A stretch of DNA of 64,000 nucleotides. Origin: Pusillimonas sp. TS35. Its GTDB lineage: Bacteria; Pseudomonadota; Gammaproteobacteria; Burkholderiales; Burkholderiaceae_B. The stretch lies in assembly GCF_009857885.1 (NCBI RefSeq), contig NZ_WWER01000001.1:496001-560000 (forward strand), read 5' to 3'. Of the stretch, positions 45,731 to 54,777 are shown piece by piece. Both the position numbers and the translations under genes were made by a program. Position 1 is the first letter of the stretch. Each line of letters opens with the position of its first letter. The notes under the pieces were generated by a model. That model made no database searches. It was given only the letters and a program-made list of their open reading frames with translations, and was not told where the DNA came from.

Positions 45731-46861
45731 ATGAGCCAAGCAGTAGGTCTGGTCGGCTGGCGCGGTATGGTGGGCTCCGTGCTCATGCAGCGCATGCGCG
45801 ACGAAGGCGATTTTTCCCTCTTCGAGCCGGTTTTCTTTTCCACGAGCAACGCGGGCGGCGCGGCCCCCGCCTGGGCCACCGGTGCGGCCCCGCTGCAAAA
45901 CGCCTACGACATCGAGGCGCTGCGCAAGCTGCCCATCATCGTTACCGCCCAAGGTGGCGACTACACCACCCAGGTCTATCCCAAGTTGCGCGCTGCGGGC
46001 TGGGACGGCATCTGGATCGATGCCGCCAGCACCCTGCGCATGGCAGACGACGCCATCATTGTGCTCGACCCGGTCAACCGCCCGGTCATTGATGCAGCCC
46101 TCAAGCGTGGCGTCAAGAACTTCATCGGCGGCAACTGCACGGTCAGTTGCATGCTGATGGGCCTGGCTGGCCTGTTCAACCAAGATCTGGTCCAATGGAT
46201 GACCAGCATGACGTACCAGGCCGCTTCCGGCGGCGGCGCGCAGCATATGCGCGAGCTGCTCACGCAGTTCGGCCTGCTCAATAATGCGGTCAAGCCTCTG
46301 CTCGACGACCCGGCATCGGCCATCCTCGAGATCGACCGCGGCGTACTCAAGGTGCAGCAAGACGGCTCCCTGCCGCAAGAAAACTTCGGCGTGCCGCTGG
46401 GCGGCAACCTCATTCCCTGGATCGACAAAGACTTGGGCAATGGCGTTTCGCGCGAAGAATGGAAGGCCGAGGCCGAAACCAACAAAATCCTTGGTCGCGG
46501 CGCCGCTTTTGGCACCGAGCCCACTCCCATCGACGGCCTGTGTGTGCGTATTGGCGCCATGCGCTGCCACAGTCAGGCGCTCACCATCAAGCTCAAGCGC
46601 GACGTGCCGCTGGATGAAATCAACGACATCATTCGCGAAGGTTCCAAGTGGGCCAAGGTCGTGCCCAACGAGCGCGATGCCACCATGCGCGATCTCACGC
46701 CCGTGGCCGTCACCGGCACGCTGGATATCCCCGTTGGCCGTCTGCGCAAGATGTCCATGGGTGAAGGCTACCTCAGCGCGTTTACCGTGGGCGACCAACT
46801 GTTGTGGGGCGCCGCCGAACCTCTGCGCCGCATGTTGCGCATTTCATTGGGCGAACTCTAA
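45731..46861 (+). CDS. asd: Aspartate-semialdehyde dehydrogenase
   Basis: A 376-residue NADP-dependent enzyme that makes aspartate semialdehyde for Lys, Met, Thr and Ile. The cofactor motif is [17 protein letters not shown]; the catalytic Cys136 is in [12 protein letters not shown]. It belongs to the gamma/betaproteobacterial type with the long insert. It is 5 bases ahead of the fimV-like gene. Confidence 0.97.
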   Translation: MSQAVGLVGWRGMVGSVLMQRMRDEGDFSLFEPVFFSTSNAGGAAPAWATGAAPLQNAYDIEALRKLPIIVTAQGGDYTTQVYPKLRAAGWDGIWIDAASTLRMADDAIIVLDPVNRPVIDAALKRGVKNFIGGNCTVSCMLMGLAGLFNQDLVQWMTSMTYQAASGGGAQHMRELLTQFGLLNNAVKPLLDDPASAILEIDRGVLKVQQDGSLPQENFGVPLGGNLIPWIDKDLGNGVSREEWKAEAETNKILGRGAAFGTEPTPIDGLCVRIGAMRCHSQALTIKLKRDVPLDEINDIIREGSKWAKVVPNERDATMRDLTPVAVTGTLDIPVGRLRKMSMGEGYLSAFTVGDQLLWGAAEPLRRMLRISLGEL

Positions 46862-46866
46862 GCACT

Positions 46867-48729
46867 ATGACGAGCAACCGGTCAGTGTCATCCATCGTAG
46901 ACGTGCCTTACCTGAAACCCTGGATACTGGCGCTGACCGCGGCGCTCGCCTGCGCCTCGGCGCAGGCGGCCACACTGGGGCATTCGCGCCTCGTTTCGGC
47001 GCTTGGCCAGCCGCTGAGCGTCGATGTCCAGGTTTCCGGGCTCACGGCTGACGAACGCAACTCGCTGTCTGTCGCACCAGCCCGCCTGTCCGAGTGGGCT
47101 GCGGCGGGCCTGACGCCACCGGTCGATCTGGCAACGTTATCCATACGGGTGGTCGACGGCTATGCGCCCGGCACAAAAATTATCCAGTTGCGTTCCACGC
47201 AGCGCTTCAACCAACCGGTTGCCGATCTGCTGCTCGATGTGCGTTCTGCTGCAGGGCAACAGCGCTACCAAGTAAGCCTGCTCACACAGGCAAGCGCGTC
47301 CGCCGGAGCGCCCGCAGCCGCATCGGCAAGCGGCGGGGCGGTGGTGGGCCGGGCGGCCGGTGTACAGGCTGAACGCCAGCGTATTCGCGTGCGCAATGGC
47401 GACACGATGTTCGCCATTGCACAGCGCAACGCTGTAAAGGGTGTAACCGTCTACCAAATGATGATGGCGCTGCAGAAGGCCAACCCGCAGGCATTCATCG
47501 AAGGCAACGTCAATCTCGTCAAGGCCGGCGCTACCCTTTCCATGCCCGACAGTGCAGCGCTTACTGCGCTGTCCGATCGTGAGGCGCGGCGTCTCTTCAT
47601 GCAGCATGCGCAGGCTTTCGCTGCCTATCGACAGCGGCTCGCGGGGCATGCGGGAAAGGTTGGCGATCTCGGTGCGCCCAGTGCCGGCCAAGTACAGCCA
47701 GGCGGCCAGGCGGCGCAGCCCGCCAACGCGCCCGAAGGCCCGCGTGACCGCCTACGGTTGTCCGAAGGCGCGCGCGGCAATGGCGGCGTGGCAGGCAATG
47801 CGCTGGCCGACGATGCCGCGGCCGACAAGGCCAACATCAACGAATCCGCCGGCCGGGTATCCCAGCTCGAAGAAAACGTCAAACACTTGAACGAAGCGCT
47901 GCAGGCTCGTGGCGGTGCGGCCAGCGATCTGGTGCGCGAGGGCGCACGCAGCCTGGCTGGCTCCCTGTCCGGCACGACAGCGCAGGGCGGGGCAGGTACG
48001 GCTGCGGCAGAGCAGGGTAGCACACCCAGTGGTGTTGCCCCGGCGGGCGCAACGGCGTCCGGCATCCAAGGCGGTGCTGGCGCGCAGCCGCGTATCGGCG
48101 CAAGCGGCGCGACCGCTGCCAGCCCGAGCGATGGTGCTGCCAGCGGCGCCACAGCGGCGGGTGCATCCGCATCACGCGCGGGCAACTCTGATACAGGCGC
48201 GGCGTCGGCGGGTGGCAACGGGGGGCAGGCCGTGGCTGGCAATACCGCTGCCACAGCAGCCTCCTCGGGTGCACAGACACAAGCGGGTGGCAGCGCCGGC
48301 ACCGACGCTGGTGCCAGTCAGGCCAGTGGCGCAACGGCCGGCGATGGCCAGGCCGCCGCGCAATCCGGCGCGAGCAGCCAAAGCGGCTCGGGTGTGGCAT
48401 CCCAGGGCCAGGCCGATGATCCAGGCAAATCCGCCAACGAAGCGGCGGCATCCAATTCCAAGGGCGGCCCGCAAGGGGCGCCTGAAACCAGTTCTAACAA
48501 GGCAGGGCAGGCTGTGTCGTGGTTCCAGGAACATACACTGGGGGTGATTACCGGTGTATTGGCGCTGATTGTATTGATTATTGCGTGGCTGCTGCGCCGT
48601 GTGGGCGCAGCAAAAAGCGATGGGCGCGATGGCGTCATCACCGAAGCCATGGTGCAGGAAAAGCTCGACCAGATCAGTCTCGACCTGGACGAGCCCTCGC
48701 AAGGCGAGTCGCGCGCGCCGCGCGGGTAG
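46867..48729 (+). CDS. fimV: FimV-type peptidoglycan-binding inner-membrane protein (short form)
   Basis: A 620-residue protein. A signal peptide ends near AQA, and the FimV N-domain follows (LGHSRLVSALGQPLSVDVQV). A LysM-type domain lies at about residues 175-235 (RVRNGDTMFAIAQRNA), and then a short coiled coil (SQLEENVKHLNEALQ). About 200 residues of Gly/Ala/Ser low complexity come next, then one membrane helix near residue 560 (GVITGVLALIVLIIAWLL) and a 40-residue cytosolic tail (MVQEKLDQISLDLDEP). The large cytosolic TPR domain of Pseudomonas FimV is missing. FimV anchors polar pilus or secretion machines. Confidence 0.88.
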   Translation: MTSNRSVSSIVDVPYLKPWILALTAALACASAQAATLGHSRLVSALGQPLSVDVQVSGLTADERNSLSVAPARLSEWAAAGLTPPVDLATLSIRVVDGYAPGTKIIQLRSTQRFNQPVADLLLDVRSAAGQQRYQVSLLTQASASAGAPAAASASGGAVVGRAAGVQAERQRIRVRNGDTMFAIAQRNAVKGVTVYQMMMALQKANPQAFIEGNVNLVKAGATLSMPDSAALTALSDREARRLFMQHAQAFAAYRQRLAGHAGKVGDLGAPSAGQVQPGGQAAQPANAPEGPRDRLRLSEGARGNGGVAGNALADDAAADKANINESAGRVSQLEENVKHLNEALQARGGAASDLVREGARSLAGSLSGTTAQGGAGTAAAEQGSTPSGVAPAGATASGIQGGAGAQPRIGASGATAASPSDGAASGATAAGASASRAGNSDTGAASAGGNGGQAVAGNTAATAASSGAQTQAGGSAGTDAGASQASGATAGDGQAAAQSGASSQSGSGVASQGQADDPGKSANEAAASNSKGGPQGAPETSSNKAGQAVSWFQEHTLGVITGVLALIVLIIAWLLRRVGAAKSDGRDGVITEAMVQEKLDQISLDLDEPSQGESRAPRG

Positions 48730-48735
48730 GCCACG

Positions 48736-49563
48736 ATGCCACGTATTGCCCTGGGCGTGGCCTATGACGGCCGGTCTTGGCGCGGTTGGCAGACACAGCC
48801 CGGTGGGCACACTGTACAAGACCAACTCGAGGCAGCGCTGTCGCAGTTTCTGGCCCGGCAAACCGCCACCATCTGCGCGGGCCGCACCGATGCGGGCGTG
48901 CATGCCCTGTGCCAAGTAGTGCACGTGGATACCGACGCGCAACGCCGGCCCGAATCCTGGGTGCGCGGTCTGAATACATTGCTGCCGCCAAGTATTTCGG
49001 TGCAGTGGGCACAGCCGGTGGCGGACACTTTCCATGCCCGTTTTTCGGCGCAGGCGCGCACCTACATCTATGTGCTGCGCAATGCGCGGGTCCGTTCGCC
49101 CATGACCTATGGGCTGGCAGGGTGGGTGCATCAACCGCTAGACCTGTTCTCCATGCGGCAGGCGGCCGCCCGCCTCATCGGCGAGCACGATTTCACCAGT
49201 TTTCGTTCCTCGGAGTGCCAGGCGGCAAGCCCGGTGCGGCATTTGCGCCGCCTTGATATCGAGCAGGAAGGCGAGCATTTCTACTTTATCTTCACGGCCA
49301 ACGCATTTCTGCATCATATGGTGCGCAACCTGATGGGTGTGCTGGTCTATGTGGGCATGGGGCGTCAGCCCGTGGCGTGGGCCGATGACGTGCTTGTGGC
49401 ACGTGATCGCTGCAAGGCTGCGCCCACATTCTGGCCCGATGGCCTGTATCTGGCGCAGGTCGATTACCCTGAAGCCTTCGGGTTGCCAGAGCTTGATGCC
49501 GGCCGGGCCCTCGAATCCCTTACGGGCATCTCCAGGCTGGCGGGCGCTACGGGCAGATACTGA
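48736..49563 (+). CDS. truA: tRNA pseudouridine(38-40) synthase
   Basis: A 275-residue enzyme that modifies U38-U40 of the anticodon arm. The catalytic Asp52 sits in [25 protein letters not shown] and the C-terminal [17 protein letters not shown] are typical. It begins 6 bases after fimV. In related genomes trpF normally follows, but here a TRAP pair intervenes. Confidence 0.96.
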   Translation: MPRIALGVAYDGRSWRGWQTQPGGHTVQDQLEAALSQFLARQTATICAGRTDAGVHALCQVVHVDTDAQRRPESWVRGLNTLLPPSISVQWAQPVADTFHARFSAQARTYIYVLRNARVRSPMTYGLAGWVHQPLDLFSMRQAAARLIGEHDFTSFRSSECQAASPVRHLRRLDIEQEGEHFYFIFTANAFLHHMVRNLMGVLVYVGMGRQPVAWADDVLVARDRCKAAPTFWPDGLYLAQVDYPEAFGLPELDAGRALESLTGISRLAGATGRY

Positions 49564-49698
49564 CAGCGTCGCGGCCTCGAATCAGCTAGAATTCCAGAGT
49601 TTTGGATTTGATACATTTTGTTCGTCGCTCCGCTTCGAACAGTATGCATTCCCTCGTCGATGCAGCCGGCGCGCCGGCCATCTTTGCGAACAGGCCCC

Positions 49699-50367
49699 AT
49701 GAAATTCCTACTCTCTGCATCCAGGGTGCTCGACTATATCAACACAAAAGTCGGCCAAGCCGTGATCTGGCTGACGCTTGTGGTTGTCGTGGTCAGCGCT
49801 GGAAACGCGATAATTCGCAAAGTGTTCAGCGTCAGTTCCAACGCATGGCTGGAACTGCAATGGTATCTGTTCGGGGCGCTGTTCCTGCTGGCCGCTGGCT
49901 ATACCTATCTACGCAATGAACACGTCCGGGTAGATGTCCTTGCACAGCGTTTGAGTCGACGCACACAGATCAAGATAGAGATCTTCGGGATCATTTTTTT
50001 CCTGTTGCCCGCCTGCTGCCTCATATTCTGGCTGTCGCTGCCGTTTTTCTACGAGTCTTTTGTGCTGCATGAGCTATCGTCAAACACCGGCGGCCTTATC
50101 CGCTGGCCGGTCAAGCTGCTGATCCCTGTCGGCTTCTTACTGCTGATACTTTCCGCGCTCTCGCACTTGATCAAATGCATTGGCTATCTGCGCGGCCTGT
50201 GCCCAGACCCGATGCTGCGCGGCGATGGCAAAAGTGCCGAAGAAGAGCTGGCCGAAGAAATCCGTCAGCAGGCCGCAGCCATTCGGCAAGACGTTGATAC
50301 GCCTGCCGTGCCCATCCAGCAGGGGCACCAACCATCACACGATCAATCCCAAGGCGAGGGTCGCTAA
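49699..50367 (+). CDS. TRAP transporter small permease (DctQ), orphan pair
   Basis: A 222-residue membrane protein with four helices, the usual WLELQWYLFGALFLLAAGYTY segment and the RNEHVRVDVLAQRLS loop of the mannitol/chloroaromatic-type DctQ. The last 50 residues are polar and Gln-rich. It is 2 bases ahead of its DctM partner. No DctP lies next to this pair, so the binding protein must be elsewhere. Confidence 0.9.
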   Translation: MKFLLSASRVLDYINTKVGQAVIWLTLVVVVVSAGNAIIRKVFSVSSNAWLELQWYLFGALFLLAAGYTYLRNEHVRVDVLAQRLSRRTQIKIEIFGIIFFLLPACCLIFWLSLPFFYESFVLHELSSNTGGLIRWPVKLLIPVGFLLLILSALSHLIKCIGYLRGLCPDPMLRGDGKSAEEELAEEIRQQAAAIRQDVDTPAVPIQQGHQPSHDQSQGEGR

Positions 50368-50369
50368 TC

Positions 50370-52034
50370 ATGGAGTTTTTTGTCGACAACCTCGCGCCGA
50401 TCATGTTCTTCAACCTGGTCGTCTTTCTGCTGCTGGGTTTTCCTGTTGCGTTTACGCTGGCTGCGGTCGGTATCCTGTATGGCCTGGTTGCCATCGAACT
50501 CGGGCTCATGCAGCCGGCGCTTTTCCAGGCCTTGCCGCAGCGGGTGTTCGGTATCGTCTCTAATGATACGCTGCTGGCGGTGCCATTCTTTACCCTCATG
50601 GGCCTGATACTCGAACGATCAGGCATGGCCGAAGACTTGCTTGAAACAGTGGGCCAGCTCTTTGGCCCCGTGCGCGGCGGCCTGGCCATCGCAGTTGTAC
50701 TGGTCGGTGCCATGCTGGCTGCCACCACCGGCGTGGTGTCCGCGTCGGTCATTTCCATGGGCTTGATTTCGCTGCCCATCATGTTGCGCTATGGCTATGA
50801 TCGCCGGTTGGCGTCCGGGGTCATCGCTGCCTCGGGTACGCTGTCGCAGATCATTCCGCCGTCGCTGGTGCTCATTATCCTGGCCGATCAGCTCGGCCGC
50901 TCCATCGGCGACATGTACCGCGGCGCCATGGTGCCGGGCCTGCTGCTGGTGCTGGCCTATATCTCGTATATCGTGATCATGTGCGTGCTCAAGCCATCGA
51001 GCGCGCCAGCGCTGCCGCCCGAGGCCCGCATCTACGACCGCCCCGATGGCACGCGCGGCCTCAAGTCGTTGGCGGTACTTACCCTCATCGCCGCCGCTGC
51101 CTCGTACTTCGCCACCCAGCATTATTTCCGTGAGCACACCGACGTGCCGGTCGATGAGCGCGTGGTGATCAGCATGGTGGCGTGGGGCATTACTGCGCTT
51201 GCCATTGCCTTGGGCAACCGCCTGCTTAGGCTCAAGCTGCTGTCCCCCATCGCCGAGCGGGTCGTCTTTGTCATGATTCCACCGCTGGCATTGATCTTCC
51301 TGGTGCTGGGCACTATTTTCATCGGGGTGGCAACGCCTACCGAAGGCGGCGCCATGGGTGCCGTCGGGGCGCTGATCATGGCGATGTCGCGTGGCCGGTT
51401 TTCCTGGAAGCTGCTGCGCCAGGCCATGGACACCACCACCAAGCTGTCATGTTTCGTGGTGTTCATCCTGGTAGGCTCCACCGTATTCAGCCTGAGCTTC
51501 CGCGGCATCAACGGCGACCTGTGGGTCGAGCACTTGCTGATCGGCCTGCCGGGCGGCGAATGGGGCTTCCTCATCGTTGTCAGCGTGCTTACGTTCGTGC
51601 TTGCTTTCTTCCTCGATTTTTTCGAGCTTGCCTTCATTATCATCCCGCTGCTGGGGCCGGTCGCCGAAAAGATGGGCATAGACCTGATCTGGTTTGGCGT
51701 GCTGTTGGCGGTGAATATGCAAACCTCATTCATGCATCCGCCTTTCGGTTTTGCGCTGTTCTACCTGCGCTCGGTCGCACCGCGCGACGACTACCACGAC
51801 CGCGTCACCAACAAGATGATCCCACGCGTCACCACGGGGCAGATCTACTGGGGCTCGGTGCCCTTCATCGTGATCCAGCTTATTATGGTGGCAGTGGTCA
51901 TGATCTTCCCGTCGCTTGTCACCCATTACAAGGGTGAGCATACCCAGATCGATCCGGCTACCGTTGATTTCGGCACGGGCGCGGGTTATGGCGGAGGGAC
52001 ATACGGCGCCGACCCGGGCGCGGCGTTCCAGTAG
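50370..52034 (+). CDS. TRAP transporter large permease (DctM), extended type
   Basis: A 554-residue permease of the longer DctM class. It has LLLGFPVAFTLAAVGILYG near the start, LVGAMLAATTGVVSASVISMG and SGTLSQIIPPSLVLIILADQ. A hydrophilic insertion is present at about residues 210-260, and the C-terminal helices include FLDFFELAFIIIPLLGPVAEKMG. It differs clearly from the DctM at 36 kb. The solute is unknown. Confidence 0.92.
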   Translation: MEFFVDNLAPIMFFNLVVFLLLGFPVAFTLAAVGILYGLVAIELGLMQPALFQALPQRVFGIVSNDTLLAVPFFTLMGLILERSGMAEDLLETVGQLFGPVRGGLAIAVVLVGAMLAATTGVVSASVISMGLISLPIMLRYGYDRRLASGVIAASGTLSQIIPPSLVLIILADQLGRSIGDMYRGAMVPGLLLVLAYISYIVIMCVLKPSSAPALPPEARIYDRPDGTRGLKSLAVLTLIAAAASYFATQHYFREHTDVPVDERVVISMVAWGITALAIALGNRLLRLKLLSPIAERVVFVMIPPLALIFLVLGTIFIGVATPTEGGAMGAVGALIMAMSRGRFSWKLLRQAMDTTTKLSCFVVFILVGSTVFSLSFRGINGDLWVEHLLIGLPGGEWGFLIVVSVLTFVLAFFLDFFELAFIIIPLLGPVAEKMGIDLIWFGVLLAVNMQTSFMHPPFGFALFYLRSVAPRDDYHDRVTNKMIPRVTTGQIYWGSVPFIVIQLIMVAVVMIFPSLVTHYKGEHTQIDPATVDFGTGAGYGGGTYGADPGAAFQ

Positions 52035-52070
52035 CGGCCGGCTGCGCGTTTTTTTTTGATAGTTTCAAAA

Positions 52071-52730
52071 ATGGCTGAGCGTGTGCGTACTCGTGTGAAA
52101 ATCTGTGGCATTACCCGCCAGGAAGACCTCCATGCGGCGGTCGATGCCGGTGCGGACGCCATAGGCTTGGTGTTCTACCCGGGCAGCAAGCGGGCAGTCA
52201 CCCTGGCCCAAGCTCGTGCGTTGCGCGAGGCAGCTCCTGCGTTCGTTGATGTGGTTGCACTATTCGTGAACGCCACGCCCGCCGATGTGCGTGCTGTGAT
52301 TGATGACGTCGCGCCCGATCTGTTGCAATTCCATGGCGATGAAACACCCGCATACTGCGACAGCTTTGGCCGCCGCTACATGCGCGCATTCAGGGTGGGG
52401 GCGCCAGGGCTTGAAACAGCGCCTCGGGTGCTGGCCGCCTGCCAGCAATTCAATCATGCGGCCGCATGGTTGTTCGACAGCTATAGTGCCAGTTACGGCG
52501 GCAGCGGCCTGGCGCTCGATGTTGCATTGCTCGACGCGGTCCGGGCGGCCGCCGACAGCCGCCCGCTGGTATTGGCCGGTGGGCTCAAGGCTGAAACCGT
52601 GCGCCAGTCCATCACAGCTGTAAGGCCTTATGCGGTCGATGTCAGCAGTGGGGTCGAAGTCAGCCCTGGCATCAAGTCTCCCGAAATGATCGCCGCTTTC
52701 ATGCGCGCCGTGTCAGGCCAGTCGGCCTGA
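52071..52730 (+). CDS. trpF: Phosphoribosylanthranilate isomerase
   Basis: A 219-residue TIM-barrel enzyme of tryptophan synthesis. It has VKICGITRQEDLHAAVDAGA, the GLVFYPGSKR phosphate region, LLQFHGDETP and VDVSSGVEVSPGIKS. I chose the ATG at 52071; an in-frame TTG upstream adds five residues. A weak 5-bp stem and a run of nine T (52049-52057) separate it from the TRAP genes. The usual downstream trpB is absent and kynU follows after 182 bases. Confidence 0.96.
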   Translation: MAERVRTRVKICGITRQEDLHAAVDAGADAIGLVFYPGSKRAVTLAQARALREAAPAFVDVVALFVNATPADVRAVIDDVAPDLLQFHGDETPAYCDSFGRRYMRAFRVGAPGLETAPRVLAACQQFNHAAAWLFDSYSASYGGSGLALDVALLDAVRAAADSRPLVLAGGLKAETVRQSITAVRPYAVDVSSGVEVSPGIKSPEMIAAFMRAVSGQSA

Positions 52731-52912
52731 CCCAACCACTGTGCAGCTCGGCCTGGGCGAGCCTGTGCTTACATCCGTTTCATAAGGTCAGCGGCGGTCG
52801 CGCATCGCACCGCTGCGCATTGTTCCCACATCGCATTCCCGTGTGACTTGCAGCATGGGTGTACGGCGCCTATTCTTTTTGGCAGAGCTATTTTCTTCCG
52901 AGGAGGGCGATC

Positions 52913-54181
52913 ATGTCCGCCAGCAGCATTCCGCTCAGTCGCGAAGCCTGTGCGCAGCGCAACGATGAAGACCCACTCGCTTCGTTGCGTTGTGAGTTTG
53001 CGTTGCCCGAAGGCATCATCTACCTCGACGGCAATTCGCTGGGCGCTCGTCCTGCGCGGTCGCTCGAGCGTGCCCATACAGTAATAAGCCATGAATGGGG
53101 CAGCGACCTGATCCGCAGTTGGAACAACGCGGGCTGGTTTGAGCTACCGCTGCGCCTGGGCGACATGCTCGCGCCCTTGATCGGCGCAGGGCAGGGCGAG
53201 GTTGCCATCACCGACACGACATCGGTCAACCTCTTCAAGGCGCTGGCGGCGGCACTGGATATTCAGCATCAATGCGCAGCCACGAGCAGCCGCCGGGTCA
53301 TTGTCAGTGAACGCGACAACTTTCCGACAGACCTTTACATTGCGCAGGGCTTGTCTCACTGGCTGGACCGCGGCTACACACTGCGCTTGGTGGATGACCC
53401 GGATGCGCTGTCGCAGGCTATAACCGACGACGTAGCCGTTGTCATGCTGACACACGTCAACTACCGCAGCGGTCGTTTGCTGGACATGCAGCGCTTGACT
53501 GCCCATGCGCATGCGCAAGGTGCACTGGCCATCTGGGACTTGGCGCATTCAGCGGGTGCAGTGCCTGTCGATCTGCGGGGCGCGGACGCTGATTTTGCCG
53601 TTGGCTGCACCTATAAATACCTGAACGGCGGCCCCGGCGCGCCAGCTTATATCTGGGTGGCACCACAGCATCTGGCGCAGTTCTCGCATCCCTTGACGGG
53701 TTGGTGGGGCCACGCCAACCCTTTTGCCATGCAGCCAGGATTCGAGCGCCACCCCGGCATACAAGCAGGCTTGTGCGGCACGCAGCCTATTGTGTCGCTG
53801 GCCCTGGTCGAATGCGGCCTTGAGACCTTCAGTCGCGTCGATATGGCGGCTGTGCGCGCAAAATCCCTGGCGCAGTCCGACCTGTTTATTGCACTGCTGG
53901 ACGCCTGCTGCGCCGGCCACGGCTTGCGGCTCGTTACGCCGCGCGAACATGCGGCGCGCGGCAGCCACGTGAGCGTCACCCATCCTCATGGTTACGGCAT
54001 CATGCAGGCGCTGATTGAACGGGGCGTCATCGGCGATTACCGTGAGCCGGGCCTGATGCGCTTCGCGTTCACGCCGTTGTATTTGCGCTATACGGATGTT
54101 TGGGATGCTGTCGATATACTGGCTCGCATCCTGCAGGACGGCGCCTATGATGCCAAAGCCAGCCGCGCAGCGGTTACGTGA
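52913..54181 (+). CDS. kynU: Kynureninase
   Basis: A 422-residue PLP enzyme that cleaves kynurenine to anthranilate and alanine. It shows [41 protein letters not shown] (PLP-binding Asp region), and the Schiff-base Lys235 in [25 protein letters not shown] at 52901-52907 sets the start. The other kynurenine-pathway genes are not in the window. Anthranilate could feed tryptophan synthesis or catabolism. Confidence 0.96.
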   Translation: MSASSIPLSREACAQRNDEDPLASLRCEFALPEGIIYLDGNSLGARPARSLERAHTVISHEWGSDLIRSWNNAGWFELPLRLGDMLAPLIGAGQGEVAITDTTSVNLFKALAAALDIQHQCAATSSRRVIVSERDNFPTDLYIAQGLSHWLDRGYTLRLVDDPDALSQAITDDVAVVMLTHVNYRSGRLLDMQRLTAHAHAQGALAIWDLAHSAGAVPVDLRGADADFAVGCTYKYLNGGPGAPAYIWVAPQHLAQFSHPLTGWWGHANPFAMQPGFERHPGIQAGLCGTQPIVSLALVECGLETFSRVDMAAVRAKSLAQSDLFIALLDACCAGHGLRLVTPREHAARGSHVSVTHPHGYGIMQALIERGVIGDYREPGLMRFAFTPLYLRYTDVWDAVDILARILQDGAYDAKASRAAVT

Positions 54182-54202
54182 TGGCCGGCGGCCGCAGATT
54201 GA

Positions 54203-54232
54203 AAAGGCCGCTGTGCAAGCACAGCGGCCTTT
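54203..54232. terminator. Bidirectional intrinsic terminator (kynU / tRNA-Val)
   Basis: A perfect 13-bp stem (54203-54215 with 54220-54232) has a CAAG loop, with A runs on the left and T runs on the right. It ends kynU on the + strand and the tRNA on the - strand, 7 bases past the tRNA 3' end. Confidence 0.85.
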
Positions 54233-54239
54233 GGAAGCC

Positions 54240-54316
54240 TGGTAGGCAGTACTGGATTCGAACCAGCGACCTCTACGATGTCAACGTAGCGCTCTAACCA
54301 ACTGAGCTAACCGCCT
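54240..54316 (-). tRNA. tRNA-Val (GAC)
   Basis: A 77-base tRNA on the minus strand with encoded CCA. The acceptor is AGGCGGT paired with ACTGCCT, which includes one G-T pair. The D-arm is GCTC/GAGC. The anticodon stem CTACG/CGTAG holds the loop TTGACAT with anticodon GAC. The T-arm is GCTGG-TTCGAAT-CCAGT. All arms are intact, so it reads valine codon GUC (and GUU by wobble). Confidence 0.97.
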
Positions 54317-54330
54317 AACGAAAGAACGCT

Positions 54331-54360
54331 ATTATAAGTAGATTGTTTTTGACCTGTCAA
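54331..54360 (-). promoter_or_regulatory. Consensus sigma-70 promoter of tRNA-Val
   Basis: On the minus strand, TTGACA (54355-54360) and TATAAT (54331-54336) are both perfect hexamers, 18 bases apart. The predicted start near 54324 is about 8 bases before the mature tRNA 5' end. This is a strong constitutive promoter, as expected for stable RNA. Confidence 0.85.
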
Positions 54361-54458
54361 ATCGCGCCGGGCCGGCGGTGTGACAATCTCATGTACAAAT
54401 TATATCCATGGAACCTCGCGTCCAGCGTCCTTGCGCCTTTGCGCGAGGTGTTCAGCAG

Positions 54459-54493
54459 TTATGCGCAGGCTTATGCACATGCTGTGTGGATAA
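54459..54493. other. Cluster of three DnaA-box-like 9-mers
   Basis: TTATGCGCA at 54459-54467 has one mismatch to TTATNCACA. TTATGCACA at 54471-54479 fits exactly. TGTGGATAA at 54485-54493 is the perfect TTATCCACA box on the minus strand. No dnaA, rnpA or rpmH gene is close, so this is not evidence for the chromosomal origin. Confidence 0.4.
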
Positions 54494-54641
54494 GCCTGCT
54501 GGTATATCTCTTGGGCTTTTTTGCAACAGCCACGCCGTGAATCAGCGCGTTGGAGGGCGAGGCAGCGCTACGGGGGCTGAAAATCGGTCGAGTGGTGTTA
54601 CACTGGAGCAACGTTTATTGCTTACCCGATACGGTCTATAT

Positions 54642-54683
54642 ATGTGCACAAACACTACGCGAACTACGACACGGCATTGCTGA
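54642..54683 (+). CDS. Threonine-rich leader peptide of thrS (13 aa)
   Basis: The ORF reads MCTNTTRTTTRHC and then TGA. Six of 13 codons are threonine (codons 3, 5, 6, 8, 9 and 10), and the reading frame ends 53 bases before a terminator hairpin in front of thrS. This is the layout of leader peptides whose translation senses charged tRNA, such as ThrL and PheM. The ATG has a weak ribosome site. An in-frame TTG at 54618, with GGAG at 54605-54608, would give MLTRYGLY in front and one more Thr. The peptide itself probably has no function once made. Confidence 0.7.
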   Translation: MCTNTTRTTTRHC

Positions 54684-54758
54684 TTGCCGCCGCGTACTGT
54701 TTTGTCTGCCTCTTTAGCAAAATCAATACACCGATAACGCGGCTCAGGCCGCGTTTTT
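54653..54758 (+). promoter_or_regulatory. Predicted ribosome-mediated transcription attenuator of thrS
   Basis: Four segments are visible. Segment 1 (54653-54661, inside the Thr codons) pairs with segment 2 (54691-54699) over 8 of 9 positions. Within segment 2, GCCGCGT (54689-54695) also pairs perfectly over 7 bp with ACGCGGC (54737-54743), which is the left arm of the terminator. The terminator is 54736-54743 with 54748-54755. A ribosome stalled on Thr codons would cover segment 1, let 2 pair with 3, and allow thrS transcription. A ribosome reaching the stop at 54681 would cover segment 2 and let the terminator form. The mechanism is inferred; the pairings are read directly. Confidence 0.7.
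54736..54758 (+). terminator. Intrinsic terminator just upstream of thrS (attenuator terminator)
   Basis: AACGCGGC (54736-54743), TCAG loop, GCCGCGTT (54748-54755), then further T to 54758. It lies only 19 bases before the thrS start codon, so it must be regulated for thrS to be expressed from upstream promoters. Confidence 0.82.
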
Positions 54759-54777
54759 GTATTTCAGGATTTCCCTC

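Noticed and set aside
54459-54493. Chromosomal replication origin
   Set aside because: Only three boxes, no AT-rich unwinding element, and no dnaA, dnaN, rnpA or rpmH nearby. Kept as a DnaA-box cluster only.
54343-54540. A 65-codon ORF between tRNA-Val and thrS
   Set aside because: No ribosome site, no recognisable protein, and it overlaps the tRNA promoter and the DnaA-box-like repeats.
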